Source of the DNA: a virus
Virus record (IMG/VR): IMGVR_UViG_3300032242_002454
Coordinates: 124,001-188,000 of that record
Length of the DNA stretch: 64,000 nt
Reading direction: 5' to 3' (one strand)
Shown here: in pieces, positions 15,347 through 22,997 of the stretch
Position numbering within the stretch: the first letter of the stretch is position 1
How the letters are laid out: the number at the start of each line of letters is the position of its first letter
Translations under genes and position numbers: made by a program
Notes under the pieces: generated by a model
What the model was told of the DNA's origin: nothing
What the model saw: only the letters and a program-made list of their open reading frames with translations
The model's database searches: none

Positions 15347-15622
15347 ATGCCACTATTTGAAGTTAACACTGTTTCTCTTTTCAGACACAAGTATGTTATT
15401 GAGGCGAAAAGTCTTGAACACGCTTATGATACGGTTTATTGTGATAAGCCAGAAGAATTGACACAAAAGCATCTTGAAGAAACTATTGTTGATGGTCGAA
15501 AGATTGATAGAAAAGAATTTGAAAGACTTTGTAAAGAAGCTATAAATAATGAGGGGGAGCTTAGTAACGCTCATTTAGGAACAAAAATTATTCATAAAGT
15601 AAAATATAATGATGAATATTGA
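15347..15622 (+). CDS. hypothetical protein, 91 aa
   Basis: 91 residues from ATG 15347, one base after the previous stop. The start (LFEVNTVSLFRHKYVIEAKS) resembles small phage proteins with a beta-alpha sandwich. Function unknown. Confidence 0.65.
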   Translation: MPLFEVNTVSLFRHKYVIEAKSLEHAYDTVYCDKPEELTQKHLEETIVDGRKIDRKEFERLCKEAINNEGELSNAHLGTKIIHKVKYNDEY

Positions 15623-16019
15623 TCTTCAAGATAAGCTAAGAGAAAAATATCCAGAACAATTTAAAAATCTCACATGGATTGAGTGTGATGAAGGTTGGTA
15701 TGATATACTATCTCGTCTTTTTTATATTGTGAATAATCATCTAGACCATAAAAAAAAGATTAATGAACCAGTAGAATCTTTTGGATGGACTCAAATTAAA
15801 GAAAAGTTTGGTGGATTACGAGCTTACTATTATGGTGGTGATGAATTTATTCGTGGAGCTATATGGATGGCAGAAAGTATGAGCTATACTATTTGTGAAC
15901 ATACTGGAGAAAAAGGCAAATTAAGAAAGCAAAAGAAAGACGAAGTAACTGGACAGATTATTCCAGCATGGATTAAAACTTTTTCTGATAAAGAAGCAGA
16001 GAGACAAGGGTATGTTTGA
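15609..16019 (+). CDS. conserved-type phage hypothetical protein, 136 aa
   Basis: 136 residues from ATG 15609 (15612 also possible), overlapping the previous gene by 14 bp. It contains ECDEGWYDIL, QIKEKFGGLRAYY and CEHTGEKG, a layout I recall from uncharacterised phage proteins with a Cys/His C-terminal part. No biochemical function known to me. Confidence 0.7.
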   Translation: MMNIDLQDKLREKYPEQFKNLTWIECDEGWYDILSRLFYIVNNHLDHKKKINEPVESFGWTQIKEKFGGLRAYYYGGDEFIRGAIWMAESMSYTICEHTGEKGKLRKQKKDEVTGQIIPAWIKTFSDKEAERQGYV

Positions 16020-16049
16020 AATTTTCAGAGAACCGCTAAAGATTTCCAC

Positions 16050-16077
16050 TTGACAGTGCCGATTACTGTGATATACT
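16050..16077 (+). promoter_or_regulatory. sigma70-type promoter with CCGATT spacer
   Basis: TTGACA (16050-16055), 16-bp spacer with GTGCCGATTACTG, TATACT (16072-16077). Drives the unit from 16114. Confidence 0.85.
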
Positions 16078-16113
16078 TGGGAAGTAACGTCAACTAACAC
16101 AGGAGAAAAGAAG

Positions 16114-16518
16114 ATGGGTAAGGGTCAAAAAACTTGTGATAAATGTGGAGCTACCACAGGCCCAAGAGCTTATATGTGTCCTAAATGCAATGCTCCATTT
16201 GTTTTTAAGGCAAAGAGCAAAGAAGCAAAGAACACGAAGATTATTCGTGACTTTAATTGGAAAGAACTGGTAAAGGGAGATCGTATCAGAGTTGGTGGAG
16301 GCCCATACTTTGTATCCAAGGGAGATTTTGTTCCTATGGGTTATAGGGGTCGTTTTGTTGTGGAGGGTCTTGACCATGATGGAATTAAAGCATGGGGGCT
16401 AGACAAGCATCAAGGTTTTTGTCATATCTATATGGGGCCAGATATTCAGAACAAAGAAACTGGCGTATGGAAGATTAAACATAAGCTTATGAAACTCAAA
16501 CAAAAAGTGGAGGCGTAA
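16114..16518 (+). CDS. zinc-ribbon protein, 134 aa
   Basis: 134 residues. The N-terminus has CDKCG (about residue 8) and CPKCN (about 25), a rubredoxin-like zinc ribbon, joined to a beta-rich domain (GDRIRVGGGPYFVSKGD) and a basic tail. ATG 16114 follows CACAGGAGAAAAG. The ribbon plus SH3-like beta domain suggests nucleic-acid or RNA-polymerase binding; not proven. First gene of a promoter-led operon. Confidence 0.7.
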   Translation: MGKGQKTCDKCGATTGPRAYMCPKCNAPFVFKAKSKEAKNTKIIRDFNWKELVKGDRIRVGGGPYFVSKGDFVPMGYRGRFVVEGLDHDGIKAWGLDKHQGFCHIYMGPDIQNKETGVWKIKHKLMKLKQKVEA

Positions 16519-16802
16519 TGTCTCTTACACAGGAACAACGGGATCAGATTAATAGGCTCATAGATTACCGTGATGAGATGGTAAGTAGTTTATTTCATAT
16601 TGAGCGTATTCTTAAAACATATTTTCCAGAAGAATTTGAAAGAGCTATCCAGTTTTATCTGCCTCAAATTACCACTGCTCTTTATGAGGATAAAAAGTGG
16701 CTAAGTAGAGGCGAGTATAGTTTGCAGAACACTATTGACAATCTGATAGAGCGGTGTAAAACGATAGACAGTGGCGACAAGAATATCAATAAGTATCTCT
16801 AA
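16518..16802 (+). CDS. helical hypothetical protein, 94 aa
   Basis: 94 residues coupled by one base to the zinc-ribbon gene. Mostly helical (QRDQINRLIDYRDEMVSSLF). Function unknown. Confidence 0.65.
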   Translation: MSLTQEQRDQINRLIDYRDEMVSSLFHIERILKTYFPEEFERAIQFYLPQITTALYEDKKWLSRGEYSLQNTIDNLIERCKTIDSGDKNINKYL

Positions 16803-16817
16803 TTTGGAAAGACTATT

Positions 16818-17189
16818 ATGGAAACCTATAGTATTATTGATCTTGAGGGATATGCTAAGGCTATGAGAGATGGTGCCGCATCTTCTTTTGAAAAAGACTA
16901 CACAGAAAATCTTGATGATTTCATCACTATTGAGCAAGTAATCAATCTTATCAAGAAAAATAATCTTGGTTTGGATGAGGACGGGAACTACATTATTAAC
17001 TCTAATATTTTTGATGAAATGTTTGGGGAGATTAGGGACTGGCTTTATGGTGTTGGACTTTCTAAGTTGGCAGCAAAAGGCTTTGTAGATTGTGCATGGG
17101 ATGATGAAGCTAATGAGATGGTATTCTGGTTAGCTAATAAAGACAAGACTAATATTCCAGCAAAACCATCAGTAGATAATGATGACTGA
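16818..17189 (+). CDS. hypothetical protein, member of a three-copy paralog family
   Basis: 123 residues. The C-terminal half (DWLYGVGLSKLAAKG, then CAWDDEANEMVFW) is closely matched by the next gene (17179) and, more distantly, by the protein at 35818-36252. The pattern is a helical N-terminal part followed by a compact C-terminal domain ending in a strand. Function unknown; tandem duplication is clear from the sequence. Confidence 0.7.
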   Translation: METYSIIDLEGYAKAMRDGAASSFEKDYTENLDDFITIEQVINLIKKNNLGLDEDGNYIINSNIFDEMFGEIRDWLYGVGLSKLAAKGFVDCAWDDEANEMVFWLANKDKTNIPAKPSVDNDD

Positions 17190-17553
17190 ATACTACAAAG
17201 TTAAAAACATCAAATTGTTTGCTAAAAGTATCAGAAAGAATGTTGCCCTTTGTTTCCCCAAATCTTATTCTGCTCAAATAGATGAGTTGATTTCAGTTGG
17301 TCAAACAGAAAATCTAATAAGACAGTATGCTGAAATTTCTTCTAATGATGAATTTTTAATGAGTGAAGATAATTATAATCTGATATTTGACAATATTAAA
17401 GCTTGGCTATATAATAGTAGTCTAAGTAAGCTTGCATCTTCTGGAGAGATAGAGTGTGCATGGGATGATGAAATAAATGAAATGATCTTTTGGCACACAA
17501 AATCTTCAGAAAAATTCCATATTGCCTCTTGTTCTAGAAATAATTATGAGTAA
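17179..17553 (+). CDS. hypothetical protein, tandem paralog of the 16818 gene
   Basis: 124 residues from ATG 17179 (17182 also possible), overlapping the previous gene by 11 bp. AWLYNSSLSKLASSG and CAWDDEINEMIFW align with the preceding protein, while the N-terminal halves differ more. A local duplication with divergence. Confidence 0.7.
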   Translation: MMTEYYKVKNIKLFAKSIRKNVALCFPKSYSAQIDELISVGQTENLIRQYAEISSNDEFLMSEDNYNLIFDNIKAWLYNSSLSKLASSGEIECAWDDEINEMIFWHTKSSEKFHIASCSRNNYE

Positions 17554-17704
17554 TCAAAACGAAATAAATGAACTAAAAAATCAAATACATGATTTAAAAG
17601 AATATCTATATTCTGATTTATGTAAGGCTTGTGGAGAGGCAGCATTATCTCTGGAGAAAATTAGCGAAAGATTAAATGAACTAGAGTCTCAACAAAATTC
17701 CTAA
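17546..17704 (+). CDS. small coiled-coil protein, 52 aa
   Basis: ATG 17546 overlaps the previous stop and is preferred over an upstream in-frame start at 17522. The 52 residues carry heptad-like spacing (INELKNQIHDLKEYLY; LEKISERLNELES). It ends six bases before the next promoter. Confidence 0.6.
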   Translation: MSNQNEINELKNQIHDLKEYLYSDLCKACGEAALSLEKISERLNELESQQNS

Positions 17705-17709
17705 AGGTC

Positions 17710-17738
17710 TTGACAGTGGTTGGTCGATAGGATACAAT
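17710..17738 (+). promoter_or_regulatory. promoter for the tRNA/tmRNA region
   Basis: TTGACA (17710-17715), 17-bp spacer containing GGTCGATAGGA, TACAAT (17733-17738). The expected start is a few bases before the tRNA, so it probably drives a tRNA, small ORF and tmRNA transcript. Confidence 0.8.
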
Positions 17739-17751
17739 AGAAAGACAATAC

Positions 17752-17824
17752 GGGGCGTTCGTCTAATGGTCTAAGACGCTAGTCTTATTAACTAGCTAAG
17801 GGAGTTCGATTCTCTCACGCCCTA
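17752..17824 (+). tRNA. tRNA with UAU anticodon (probable Ile, AUA)
   Basis: A 73-nt cloverleaf: acceptor GGGGCGT with ACGCCCT, D-stem GTCT/AGAC, anticodon stem CTAGT/ACTAG, T-stem GGGAG/CTCTC with loop TTCGATT. CCA is not encoded. The 7-nt anticodon loop CTTATTA puts TAT at positions 34-36, decoding AUA (Ile), a codon used freely in these AT-rich genes. A U at position 37 is unusual and the variable loop is only 4 nt, so identity is slightly uncertain. Confidence 0.85.
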
Positions 17825-17864
17825 CTTTTGCTTTAAGTATTCGATTCTTGATTGAAAGCAAGTA

Positions 17865-18065
17865 ATGAAACTACAGCCACTAACAGTAATTTTTGCTGGA
17901 TTATTTCTAGTATCACTAGGATTTAATATTCTATTGACTATACAGGTAAAAAAACTAGCTAATAAGCCTCCCAGAATTATTATAGAAAGAACACCAGAAA
18001 TTCATATCAAACCAAAAGTTTGGGGGTATACTAAAGAATGGGCTAGTAAAGGTATCGACAGGTAA
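17865..18065 (+). CDS. small membrane protein, 66 aa
   Basis: 66 residues between the tRNA and the tmRNA. Residues about 8-26 (VIFAGLFLVSLGFNILLTI) form one transmembrane helix, followed by a basic stretch. No strong Shine-Dalgarno (AAGCAAGTA). Function unknown. Confidence 0.55.
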   Translation: MKLQPLTVIFAGLFLVSLGFNILLTIQVKKLANKPPRIIIERTPEIHIKPKVWGYTKEWASKGIDR

Positions 18066-18083
18066 AATAGATATAGATGGCAT

Positions 18084-18389
18084 CGACTGGTTAATCGACC
18101 GGCCAGTTTAAAAGTCGATTAAAATTGTTAATTGGCGAAGTAACTCTCGCTCTCGCTGCCTAATTAATTAGGTAATGAGTGGGGCGGCATGAGCCTTATT
18201 ACCAAATCATGCTGACTCCGATATTCGGATATGGTAGTCTTACCAGACATAAATAAGACTGATGATTGTACTCAATCTGACGCAGATAATTCTGATAGCT
18301 TTGTTGGTAGTGTGATAACAACCAACTAACGATGTAGAAGTTTGTATTGATGTTTATTCTGGACGGCAGTTCGACTCTGCCCTAGTCCA
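18084..18389 (+). ncRNA. ssrA: transfer-messenger RNA (tmRNA)
   Basis: The 3' end is tRNA-like: T-stem GGCAG/CTGCC (18365-18381) with loop TTCGACT, then CTAGTCC and discriminator A 18389. The 5' end CGACTGG (18084-18090) pairs with CTAGTCC except for one terminal mismatch, and is followed by AATCGACCGG, matching the tmRNA 5' D-loop region. In between, an open frame reads GEVTLALAA then TAA (18134-18163), a tag ending in the classic ALAA degron; hairpins such as GGTAAT/ATTACC (18171 on) fit the pseudoknots. tmRNA rescues stalled ribosomes and tags nascent proteins. The exact resume codon is uncertain. Confidence 0.85.
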
Positions 18390-18443
18390 CTTAATTTAGC
18401 TCTTGTTCATATTTTGGTGTAAAGATATGTACAGGAAATAACT

Positions 18444-18977
18444 ATGAAAACTAATACATCTGTTGATTGTGCATATTGTGGTAAAAAAGTAGTAAAATTA
18501 GCTTCAGAAGTAAAAAGACGAAGGAAAGTAGGAAAAGATAAGTTTTATTGTAATAATAATTGTTCTGGTAAGCATAAGGCTGTTTATGTTATGCCATATA
18601 AGGATAATTTCAAAAAAACAAAATATACTAGACAACCAGATAAGTTTGCTAATTTTAGATGGTATATAAAAAATGTCATCAAAAATTCTAAAAAACGTAA
18701 TCAGGAATATGATATAGATCTAGAATATTTGAATCAATTATGGGAAAACCAACTTGGAGTCTGTCCATTTACTAAACAGAAATTAGAACTCAGAACTCAC
18801 AGCTATAAAAATAAGAAACATCCATATTCAGCTTCTTTAGATAGAATAGATAATACAAAAGGCTATATCAAAGGGAATATAAGATTTGTTGCTTTGATAT
18901 TCAATTACGCAAAGAACACATTTAACGATCAACAAGTTTTAGATTTTTGTCAAAACACAGTTTTAAGTATATCATGA
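18444..18977 (+). CDS. HNH-type endonuclease
   Basis: 177 residues. An N-terminal zinc finger (CAYCGK then CNNNC) precedes a C-terminal nuclease-like core: CPFTKQ, SLDRIDNTKGYIKGN and a conserved IRFVALIFNYAKN helix, as in phage HNH homing endonucleases of the type that read SLDRID..GY..GN. It lies directly downstream of the tmRNA, a typical insertion place for a mobile nuclease gene. It may cut a tmRNA-less allele, but that is inference. Confidence 0.75.
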   Translation: MKTNTSVDCAYCGKKVVKLASEVKRRRKVGKDKFYCNNNCSGKHKAVYVMPYKDNFKKTKYTRQPDKFANFRWYIKNVIKNSKKRNQEYDIDLEYLNQLWENQLGVCPFTKQKLELRTHSYKNKKHPYSASLDRIDNTKGYIKGNIRFVALIFNYAKNTFNDQQVLDFCQNTVLSIS

Positions 18978-19540
18978 TAAATCCTAATGACGTAATTTTA
19001 CATACTATAGATGCAAAATTTACACAACTTATAATCTCTAATGCTAAAAAAGCAGAGATTGGAGGAAAATCTCAAATTAGAAATTCTAGTAAAAGATTAT
19101 CTAATTTAGCAGAAGATCAGTTGGTCGGTCAAATATCTACATATTGTGGATCAATGATACTAACTGGTTCTCCAGAAGGATATATTCAAGCAAGAGATAA
19201 AGCAAATGCTACTCCTTTGGCTGGAGATAATGGACTAGATATAGTTGGTCTACCTAATGTGGATATTAAAGGTAGTTTGATGAGGTATTCTAATAATCCC
19301 CTAAATTACAGACTATTAGTTAGACCAAAAGAAAGACACGAAAACTGGATTTATGTATTAGCATTAGTTCCAAAAGAAAGACCGTATAAAACTTATCTTG
19401 TGGGATGGGCTAATGACAATGATCTTCCATCAGAACCATATAATGGAGAGATAATATCTTTACATGGTGCATATGTTATTGAGGCTAGAAACTTAAGAAA
19501 AATTGAAGAATTAATTTCTCTTCAACATAATTATGTCTAG
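18974..19540 (+). CDS. putative PD-(D/E)XK restriction-endonuclease-like protein
   Basis: ATG 18974 overlaps the HNH stop (an in-frame start at 18947 is rejected), giving 188 residues. A helix containing EDQLVGQISTY precedes GDNGLDIVGLPNVDIKGS (about residues 86-103), a plausible D...DxK nuclease core after an N-terminal Glu-bearing helix. A segment RLLVRPKERHENW follows. Similar uncharacterised proteins occur in phages and genomes; no target can be inferred. It sits between two HNH nucleases. Confidence 0.5.
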   Translation: MINPNDVILHTIDAKFTQLIISNAKKAEIGGKSQIRNSSKRLSNLAEDQLVGQISTYCGSMILTGSPEGYIQARDKANATPLAGDNGLDIVGLPNVDIKGSLMRYSNNPLNYRLLVRPKERHENWIYVLALVPKERPYKTYLVGWANDNDLPSEPYNGEIISLHGAYVIEARNLRKIEELISLQHNYV

Positions 19541-19958
19541 AAAAATTTGCATTTACTGTGGTAAAAGGAAAAATGCCAAGTCTTTTGCTAGACATATTGG
19601 ACATAAAGATAATCTGGACAGTAGATGCAGAAAGTGCGTTAAACAACATACTAAGATTAGAAATAAACTAAGGAAAAAGGCTCCTCAAAAGCCAGATGGT
19701 TGTGAGTGTTGTTTTTGTAGTCCAGATAAATGGCACCTAGATCATGACCATGTTTATCATACCTTTAGGGGATGGTTATGTGAAACTTGTAATATAGGGA
19801 TAGGAAAATTAGGAGATAATTTAGAAGGTATTGTTGCTGCTTTGAAATATTTATCAGTAAGAAGTAAGGTTGAAGATCAAGCTGTGCTAAATCACATTAT
19901 TCAAGGCGTGGTTTTTTCTTTAAACCATTTGCTAGAGAAAAGACGAAATGATGCTTGA
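19533..19958 (+). CDS. recombination endonuclease VII-like (HNH/treble clef)
   Basis: 141 residues. CIYCGK and a downstream CRKC form an N-terminal zinc knuckle; the catalytic core reads CECC, then WHLDHDHVYHTFRGWLCETCN, the D-H-D-H and CxxCN pattern of endonuclease VII (T4 gp49). GIGKLGDN follows, also typical. Such enzymes resolve branched DNA during packaging or recombination. Its end overlaps the next promoter by four bases. Confidence 0.85.
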   Translation: MSRKICIYCGKRKNAKSFARHIGHKDNLDSRCRKCVKQHTKIRNKLRKKAPQKPDGCECCFCSPDKWHLDHDHVYHTFRGWLCETCNIGIGKLGDNLEGIVAALKYLSVRSKVEDQAVLNHIIQGVVFSLNHLLEKRRNDA

Positions 19959-19983
19959 CAACAGCATTACCGTATGCTATACT
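19955..19983 (+). promoter_or_regulatory. sigma70-type promoter before DNA ligase
   Basis: TTGACA (19955-19960), 17-bp spacer ACAGCATTACCGTATGC, TATACT (19978-19983). The spacer has CCGTAT rather than CCGAT. A longer ligase frame opens inside this promoter at TTG 19955, so that start is rejected. Confidence 0.8.
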
Positions 19984-20008
19984 TGGGAAAACACAGGAGA
20001 AATTGGAA

Positions 20009-21307
20009 ATGTCATTTGAGCATCTTAATGGTTTTGTTCGTGATCTGAAAGCAACTAGTAGTACACTTGATAAAGTTGGAATTATTGAGGATTATACCTC
20101 TTCCAATCAGGCTGGAGCAGATTTTATCAAAAAGATTTTGCTCTATACTTATCATCCTCTTTGGCAGTATAATGTGACCAGCGATAATCTCAAAAAGAAA
20201 TCTTCACTCAGAGGACAATCTTTTAAGACTGTTTTTGATTTGCTAGATTCTTTGAAGAACAGAGAAATCACAGGTCACGATGCTATTGGAGCAGTTAATA
20301 CTTTTATTGACAATAATGGATACGAAGAACTCATCCACTGTATTATTGATAAGGATTTGAAAACCCGTGCTGGAGATAAGTTAATCAATAAGGCTATTCC
20401 AGATCACATTCCAACATTTAGCGTTGCATTAGCGGACAAGTATGTTCCTAAAATTGTAGACTGGAAGGATGGATGGTATGTTAGCAGGAAGATCGACGGT
20501 GCTAGATGTATTGCTATTGTTGACAGTAATGGTAATACTACCTTTTATTCCCGCACGGGAAAAAACTTTGATACTCTTGACGTTGTTAGCGGTGGGATTA
20601 AAGCTTTGGGACTTACTAATGTAATTCTTGATGGAGAACTTTGTCTTGTTGATGAAGATGGTAATGAGGATTTTCAAGGAGTAATGAAAGAACTTCGCAA
20701 GAAGGATCATACTATTCCTAATCCTTCATATAAGATTTTTGATATGATTACTCATGATGAATTTTATAGTCAGAAGGGAGAACATAATAGACCCTTTGGT
20801 ATCAGACTCAAGAATCTTACAGAAGTTATGAAAAAGAATGAATGTCCATGCCTAACACTATTGGATCAGTCCTTGATTAAGGACGAAAACCATTTTCAAG
20901 AATTTGTCAAAGAATCTACTCAGAATGGTTGGGAGGGACTTATGCTTCGTGCAGATACTCCTTATAAGGGTAAGCGATCAAAAGACCTTCTCAAATATAA
21001 ATCATTCTTTGATGACGAATATGAAGTTCTAGATACTGAAATGGGGCCGTTCCGCTATGTTAAAGATGGTGCAGAGTGCGAGGAGATTATGTTGAGTTGT
21101 GTTATGATTCAACATAAGGGTCATACTGTCAGGGTTGGTTCTGGTTTTAGTATTGATCAAAGACAAGAGTTTTATAAGAATCCTAAGAAGATTTTGGGCA
21201 AAATAATTACTGTCCAATACTTTGAAGAAACAGAAAATGAAAAGGGTGGTATTAGCCTAAGATTTCCGACATTTAAAATTTTGCATGGGGATGAGAGGGA
21301 TATTTGA
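20009..21307 (+). CDS. ATP-dependent DNA ligase
   Basis: 432 residues from ATG 20009, preceded by CACAGGAGAAATTGGA. Nucleotidyltransferase motif I KIDGAR (Lys about 161) is the AMP-accepting lysine; motif III (FYSRTG), LDGELC (IV) and a later GWEGLMLR/LLKYKSF (motifs IV-V) follow, with a C-terminal OB-like part containing KITVQYFEETENEKGG. The enzyme seals nicks in phage DNA. The codons are visibly less AT-rich than the surrounding small ORFs, as for other promoter-proximal genes. Confidence 0.95.
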   Translation: MSFEHLNGFVRDLKATSSTLDKVGIIEDYTSSNQAGADFIKKILLYTYHPLWQYNVTSDNLKKKSSLRGQSFKTVFDLLDSLKNREITGHDAIGAVNTFIDNNGYEELIHCIIDKDLKTRAGDKLINKAIPDHIPTFSVALADKYVPKIVDWKDGWYVSRKIDGARCIAIVDSNGNTTFYSRTGKNFDTLDVVSGGIKALGLTNVILDGELCLVDEDGNEDFQGVMKELRKKDHTIPNPSYKIFDMITHDEFYSQKGEHNRPFGIRLKNLTEVMKKNECPCLTLLDQSLIKDENHFQEFVKESTQNGWEGLMLRADTPYKGKRSKDLLKYKSFFDDEYEVLDTEMGPFRYVKDGAECEEIMLSCVMIQHKGHTVRVGSGFSIDQRQEFYKNPKKILGKIITVQYFEETENEKGGISLRFPTFKILHGDERDI

Positions 21308-21328
21308 TTATTGGTTCCAATTAAGAGC

Positions 21329-21339
21329 GGTGTATAAAA
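21329..21339 (+). promoter_or_regulatory. GGTGTATAAAA element (candidate late promoter)
   Basis: GGTGTATAAAA sits in the 57-bp gap between ligase and the 21365 gene, within a GCGG/CCGC hairpin. The same core GGTGTATA occurs in four other gaps. It lacks a TTGACA box, so if it is a promoter it is of a different class. Confidence 0.4.
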
Positions 21340-21364
21340 ATGTCCCGCCTCAAAGGAGCCTACC

Positions 21365-21790
21365 ATGCACAAGATTGTTATACGGTCAATTTTTTATCAC
21401 TGGCTATTTTTATTTGTCGGTGTTGCTATAGGATTTATCTGCAACTCAGAATATGTTGGAGAAAAAGCTGTTGTTATAGAAAGATCAATTAATAATATCT
21501 TTTTCCCTATAGAATATAATGAGCAGATAGAAAATTATGTTAAATGGATGGGTAAAAATAGGATACATTCTGAATTAGGATATCCGCATGATTTTCAAAT
21601 TCTTGAAGATGTTGTAAAGGGCGAGGAATATTATTGGGCTATAGCGAAATATACAGATGTAAAAACTGGACAAGAAATTAAAACTATAGTTAGTACAAAA
21701 ATAAGATGGCGACCTTGGGAATATAATTATCATACCAAGAAATTTGATAGCATCGTGGAAGAAAAAAGGCTAAGTCAGGATAAAAACTAA
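21365..21790 (+). CDS. membrane-anchored hypothetical protein, 141 aa
   Basis: 141 residues with a N-terminal hydrophobic segment (SIFYHWLFLFVGVAIGFIC) and a soluble domain rich in Glu, Tyr and Lys. CAAAGGAGCC precedes ATG 21365. A GGTGTATAAAA element at 21329 lies upstream. Function unknown. Confidence 0.65.
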   Translation: MHKIVIRSIFYHWLFLFVGVAIGFICNSEYVGEKAVVIERSINNIFFPIEYNEQIENYVKWMGKNRIHSELGYPHDFQILEDVVKGEEYYWAIAKYTDVKTGQEIKTIVSTKIRWRPWEYNYHTKKFDSIVEEKRLSQDKN

Positions 21791-21801
21791 AGAGCAGTGG
21801 C

Positions 21802-21830
21802 TTGACAAGACGATAGGACTAGTGTACAAT
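21802..21830 (+). promoter_or_regulatory. sigma70-type promoter with CGATA spacer
   Basis: TTGACA (21802-21807), 17-bp spacer starting AGACGATAGG, TACAAT (21825-21830). An in-frame GTG at 21822 lies inside it and is rejected as a start for the next gene. Confidence 0.8.
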
Positions 21831-21866
21831 CACAGCATACACTTTGGAAACAAACTTGGAGTTGAA

Positions 21867-22577
21867 ATGTCTGACCTAATCCAGCAAGATCGAATTGAAA
21901 AAAAGCCTGTTGTTATGAGTACCAGCAAGGCCGATGAATTTTTTAAGAATTTTCCCAAGGACAAGGTTGTTGCTTATAAAGATTATTGGGAAACTGTTCG
22001 TCCCAAGACTGATGAAGATATTTTTCGTCGCTATCTTTTTGCTTATTGCTCAGTTCACACCACTTGGCAAGGTAATGTCAAAGGATATAATGCTATTAAG
22101 AATTTTAGCGAATGGGTAGATAGCAAAGAAATTCTTTTGGAAAAACTTCATAAGAGTGGCGTCGGTCTACACAATAATCGCACCACTTATATCTGGGATT
22201 TTAGTACCAAGTTTTGGGCTAATCCTAAAGACTTTTATTTGACTACCAAGAAGTATCATGTTAAGAAACGAGACAGTATCCTTAATAAGATTAGTGGGAT
22301 TGGTCTGGCTAAAATTAGCTTTGCTCTTGAAATGATCCATCCTAATGAGGCAAGAGTATTGTGCGGAGATATTCACCAATTGAGACTTTACGATGTCGAG
22401 GCTCTTAAGTATAATAAAAGTAAGTCTGGCTCAGAGATTTATAAAAAGATGGAGCGTCACTGGATGGTGAATTGTGGAAAGCTTAAAGTTCCATCGTATG
22501 TTGCCCGATCAATCTATTGGGATGATCTGCAAAAGAAAGAAGATAGTCGTTACTGGAGTTATGTTCTGGAGAACTAA
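21867..22577 (+). CDS. HhH-GPD DNA glycosylase-like protein
   Basis: 236 residues from ATG 21867, preceded by CTTGGAGTTGAA. Around residues 136-155 lies LNKISGIGLAKISFALEMI, a helix-hairpin-helix motif, followed by LCGDIHQLRLYD, where the Asp occupies the position of the catalytic GPD aspartate in endonuclease III-type glycosylases. These excise damaged bases. The rest is divergent, so family membership is inference. With UvsE and ligase it would form an excision repair set. Confidence 0.6.
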   Translation: MSDLIQQDRIEKKPVVMSTSKADEFFKNFPKDKVVAYKDYWETVRPKTDEDIFRRYLFAYCSVHTTWQGNVKGYNAIKNFSEWVDSKEILLEKLHKSGVGLHNNRTTYIWDFSTKFWANPKDFYLTTKKYHVKKRDSILNKISGIGLAKISFALEMIHPNEARVLCGDIHQLRLYDVEALKYNKSKSGSEIYKKMERHWMVNCGKLKVPSYVARSIYWDDLQKKEDSRYWSYVLEN

Positions 22578-22579
22578 TT

Positions 22580-22705
22580 ATGCAGAATGGTAAAGGTTCT
22601 AAAAGACGAGTCAGTTTAGTTTCTCAAGAAACTTGGGATAAAAACTACGAAAGAATTTTTAGAAAGAAAAAAGATGGGAAGCGTAACGAATCTAAAAGAA
22701 AATAA
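22580..22705 (+). CDS. tiny basic protein, 41 aa
   Basis: ATG 22580, three bases after the previous stop, to TAA 22703-22705. The product is strongly basic (GKGSKRRVSL; KKKDGKRNESKRK), suggesting nucleic-acid binding. Overlaps the next gene by 32 bp, which lowers confidence. Confidence 0.45.
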   Translation: MQNGKGSKRRVSLVSQETWDKNYERIFRKKKDGKRNESKRK

Positions 22706-22952
22706 AACAATTTTCATTCCGTGTTCTTGTAAGAGTGAAATTTTAATGATCGAATATGATCATGAAATAGATATGGCTGATCTGGCAATATTTGAACATT
22801 ATACAAATTATAGCAATAAGATGTCATTATGGCAGAGACTACGATATTGTTTTCAGGTTTTGGTATATAAAAAACCCTATTCTGATCAGATGGTGCTAGA
22901 CAAAAAACAATTAAAAGATTTGCAAAAATTCCTGAGTGGACTTAGCCTTTAA
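22674..22952 (+). CDS. hypothetical protein, 92 aa
   Basis: 92 residues from ATG 22674. A CSC near residue 18 and an acidic segment (EYDHEIDMADLA) precede a basic hydrophobic C-terminus. Function unknown. Confidence 0.6.
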   Translation: MGSVTNLKENKTIFIPCSCKSEILMIEYDHEIDMADLAIFEHYTNYSNKMSLWQRLRYCFQVLVYKKPYSDQMVLDKKQLKDLQKFLSGLSL

Positions 22953-22983
22953 GGTGTATATTATAAGGTTTCCTAACTTATAA
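22953..22983 (+). promoter_or_regulatory. GGTGTATA element with adjacent hairpin
   Basis: GGTGTATA (22953-22960) is followed by the inverted repeat TTATAAG (22961-22967)/CTTATAA (22977-22983) in the gap before the 22998 gene. Candidate promoter of the second motif class; function unproven. Confidence 0.4.
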
Positions 22984-22997
22984 CAGGGAGGCTAATT

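Noticed and set aside
17752-17824. Reading the anticodon loop as TTA (a UAA-stop suppressor tRNA)
   Set aside because: With the 5-bp stem CTAGT/ACTAG the 7-nt loop places TAT, not TTA, at positions 34-36; suppression is not supported.
17752-18977. Group I intron or permuted (two-piece) tmRNA around the RNA genes and HNH nuclease
   Set aside because: The tmRNA order is tag then T-arm, which is not permuted, and no split exon or intron core is visible; the HNH gene is free-standing.
19955-20008. Longer ligase start at TTG 19955
   Set aside because: This start lies inside the TTGACA promoter; ATG 20009 has a good ribosome binding site.
21822-21866. GTG 21822 as start of the glycosylase-like gene
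   Set aside because: It overlaps the -10 box of the promoter; ATG 21867 with GGAG is better placed.
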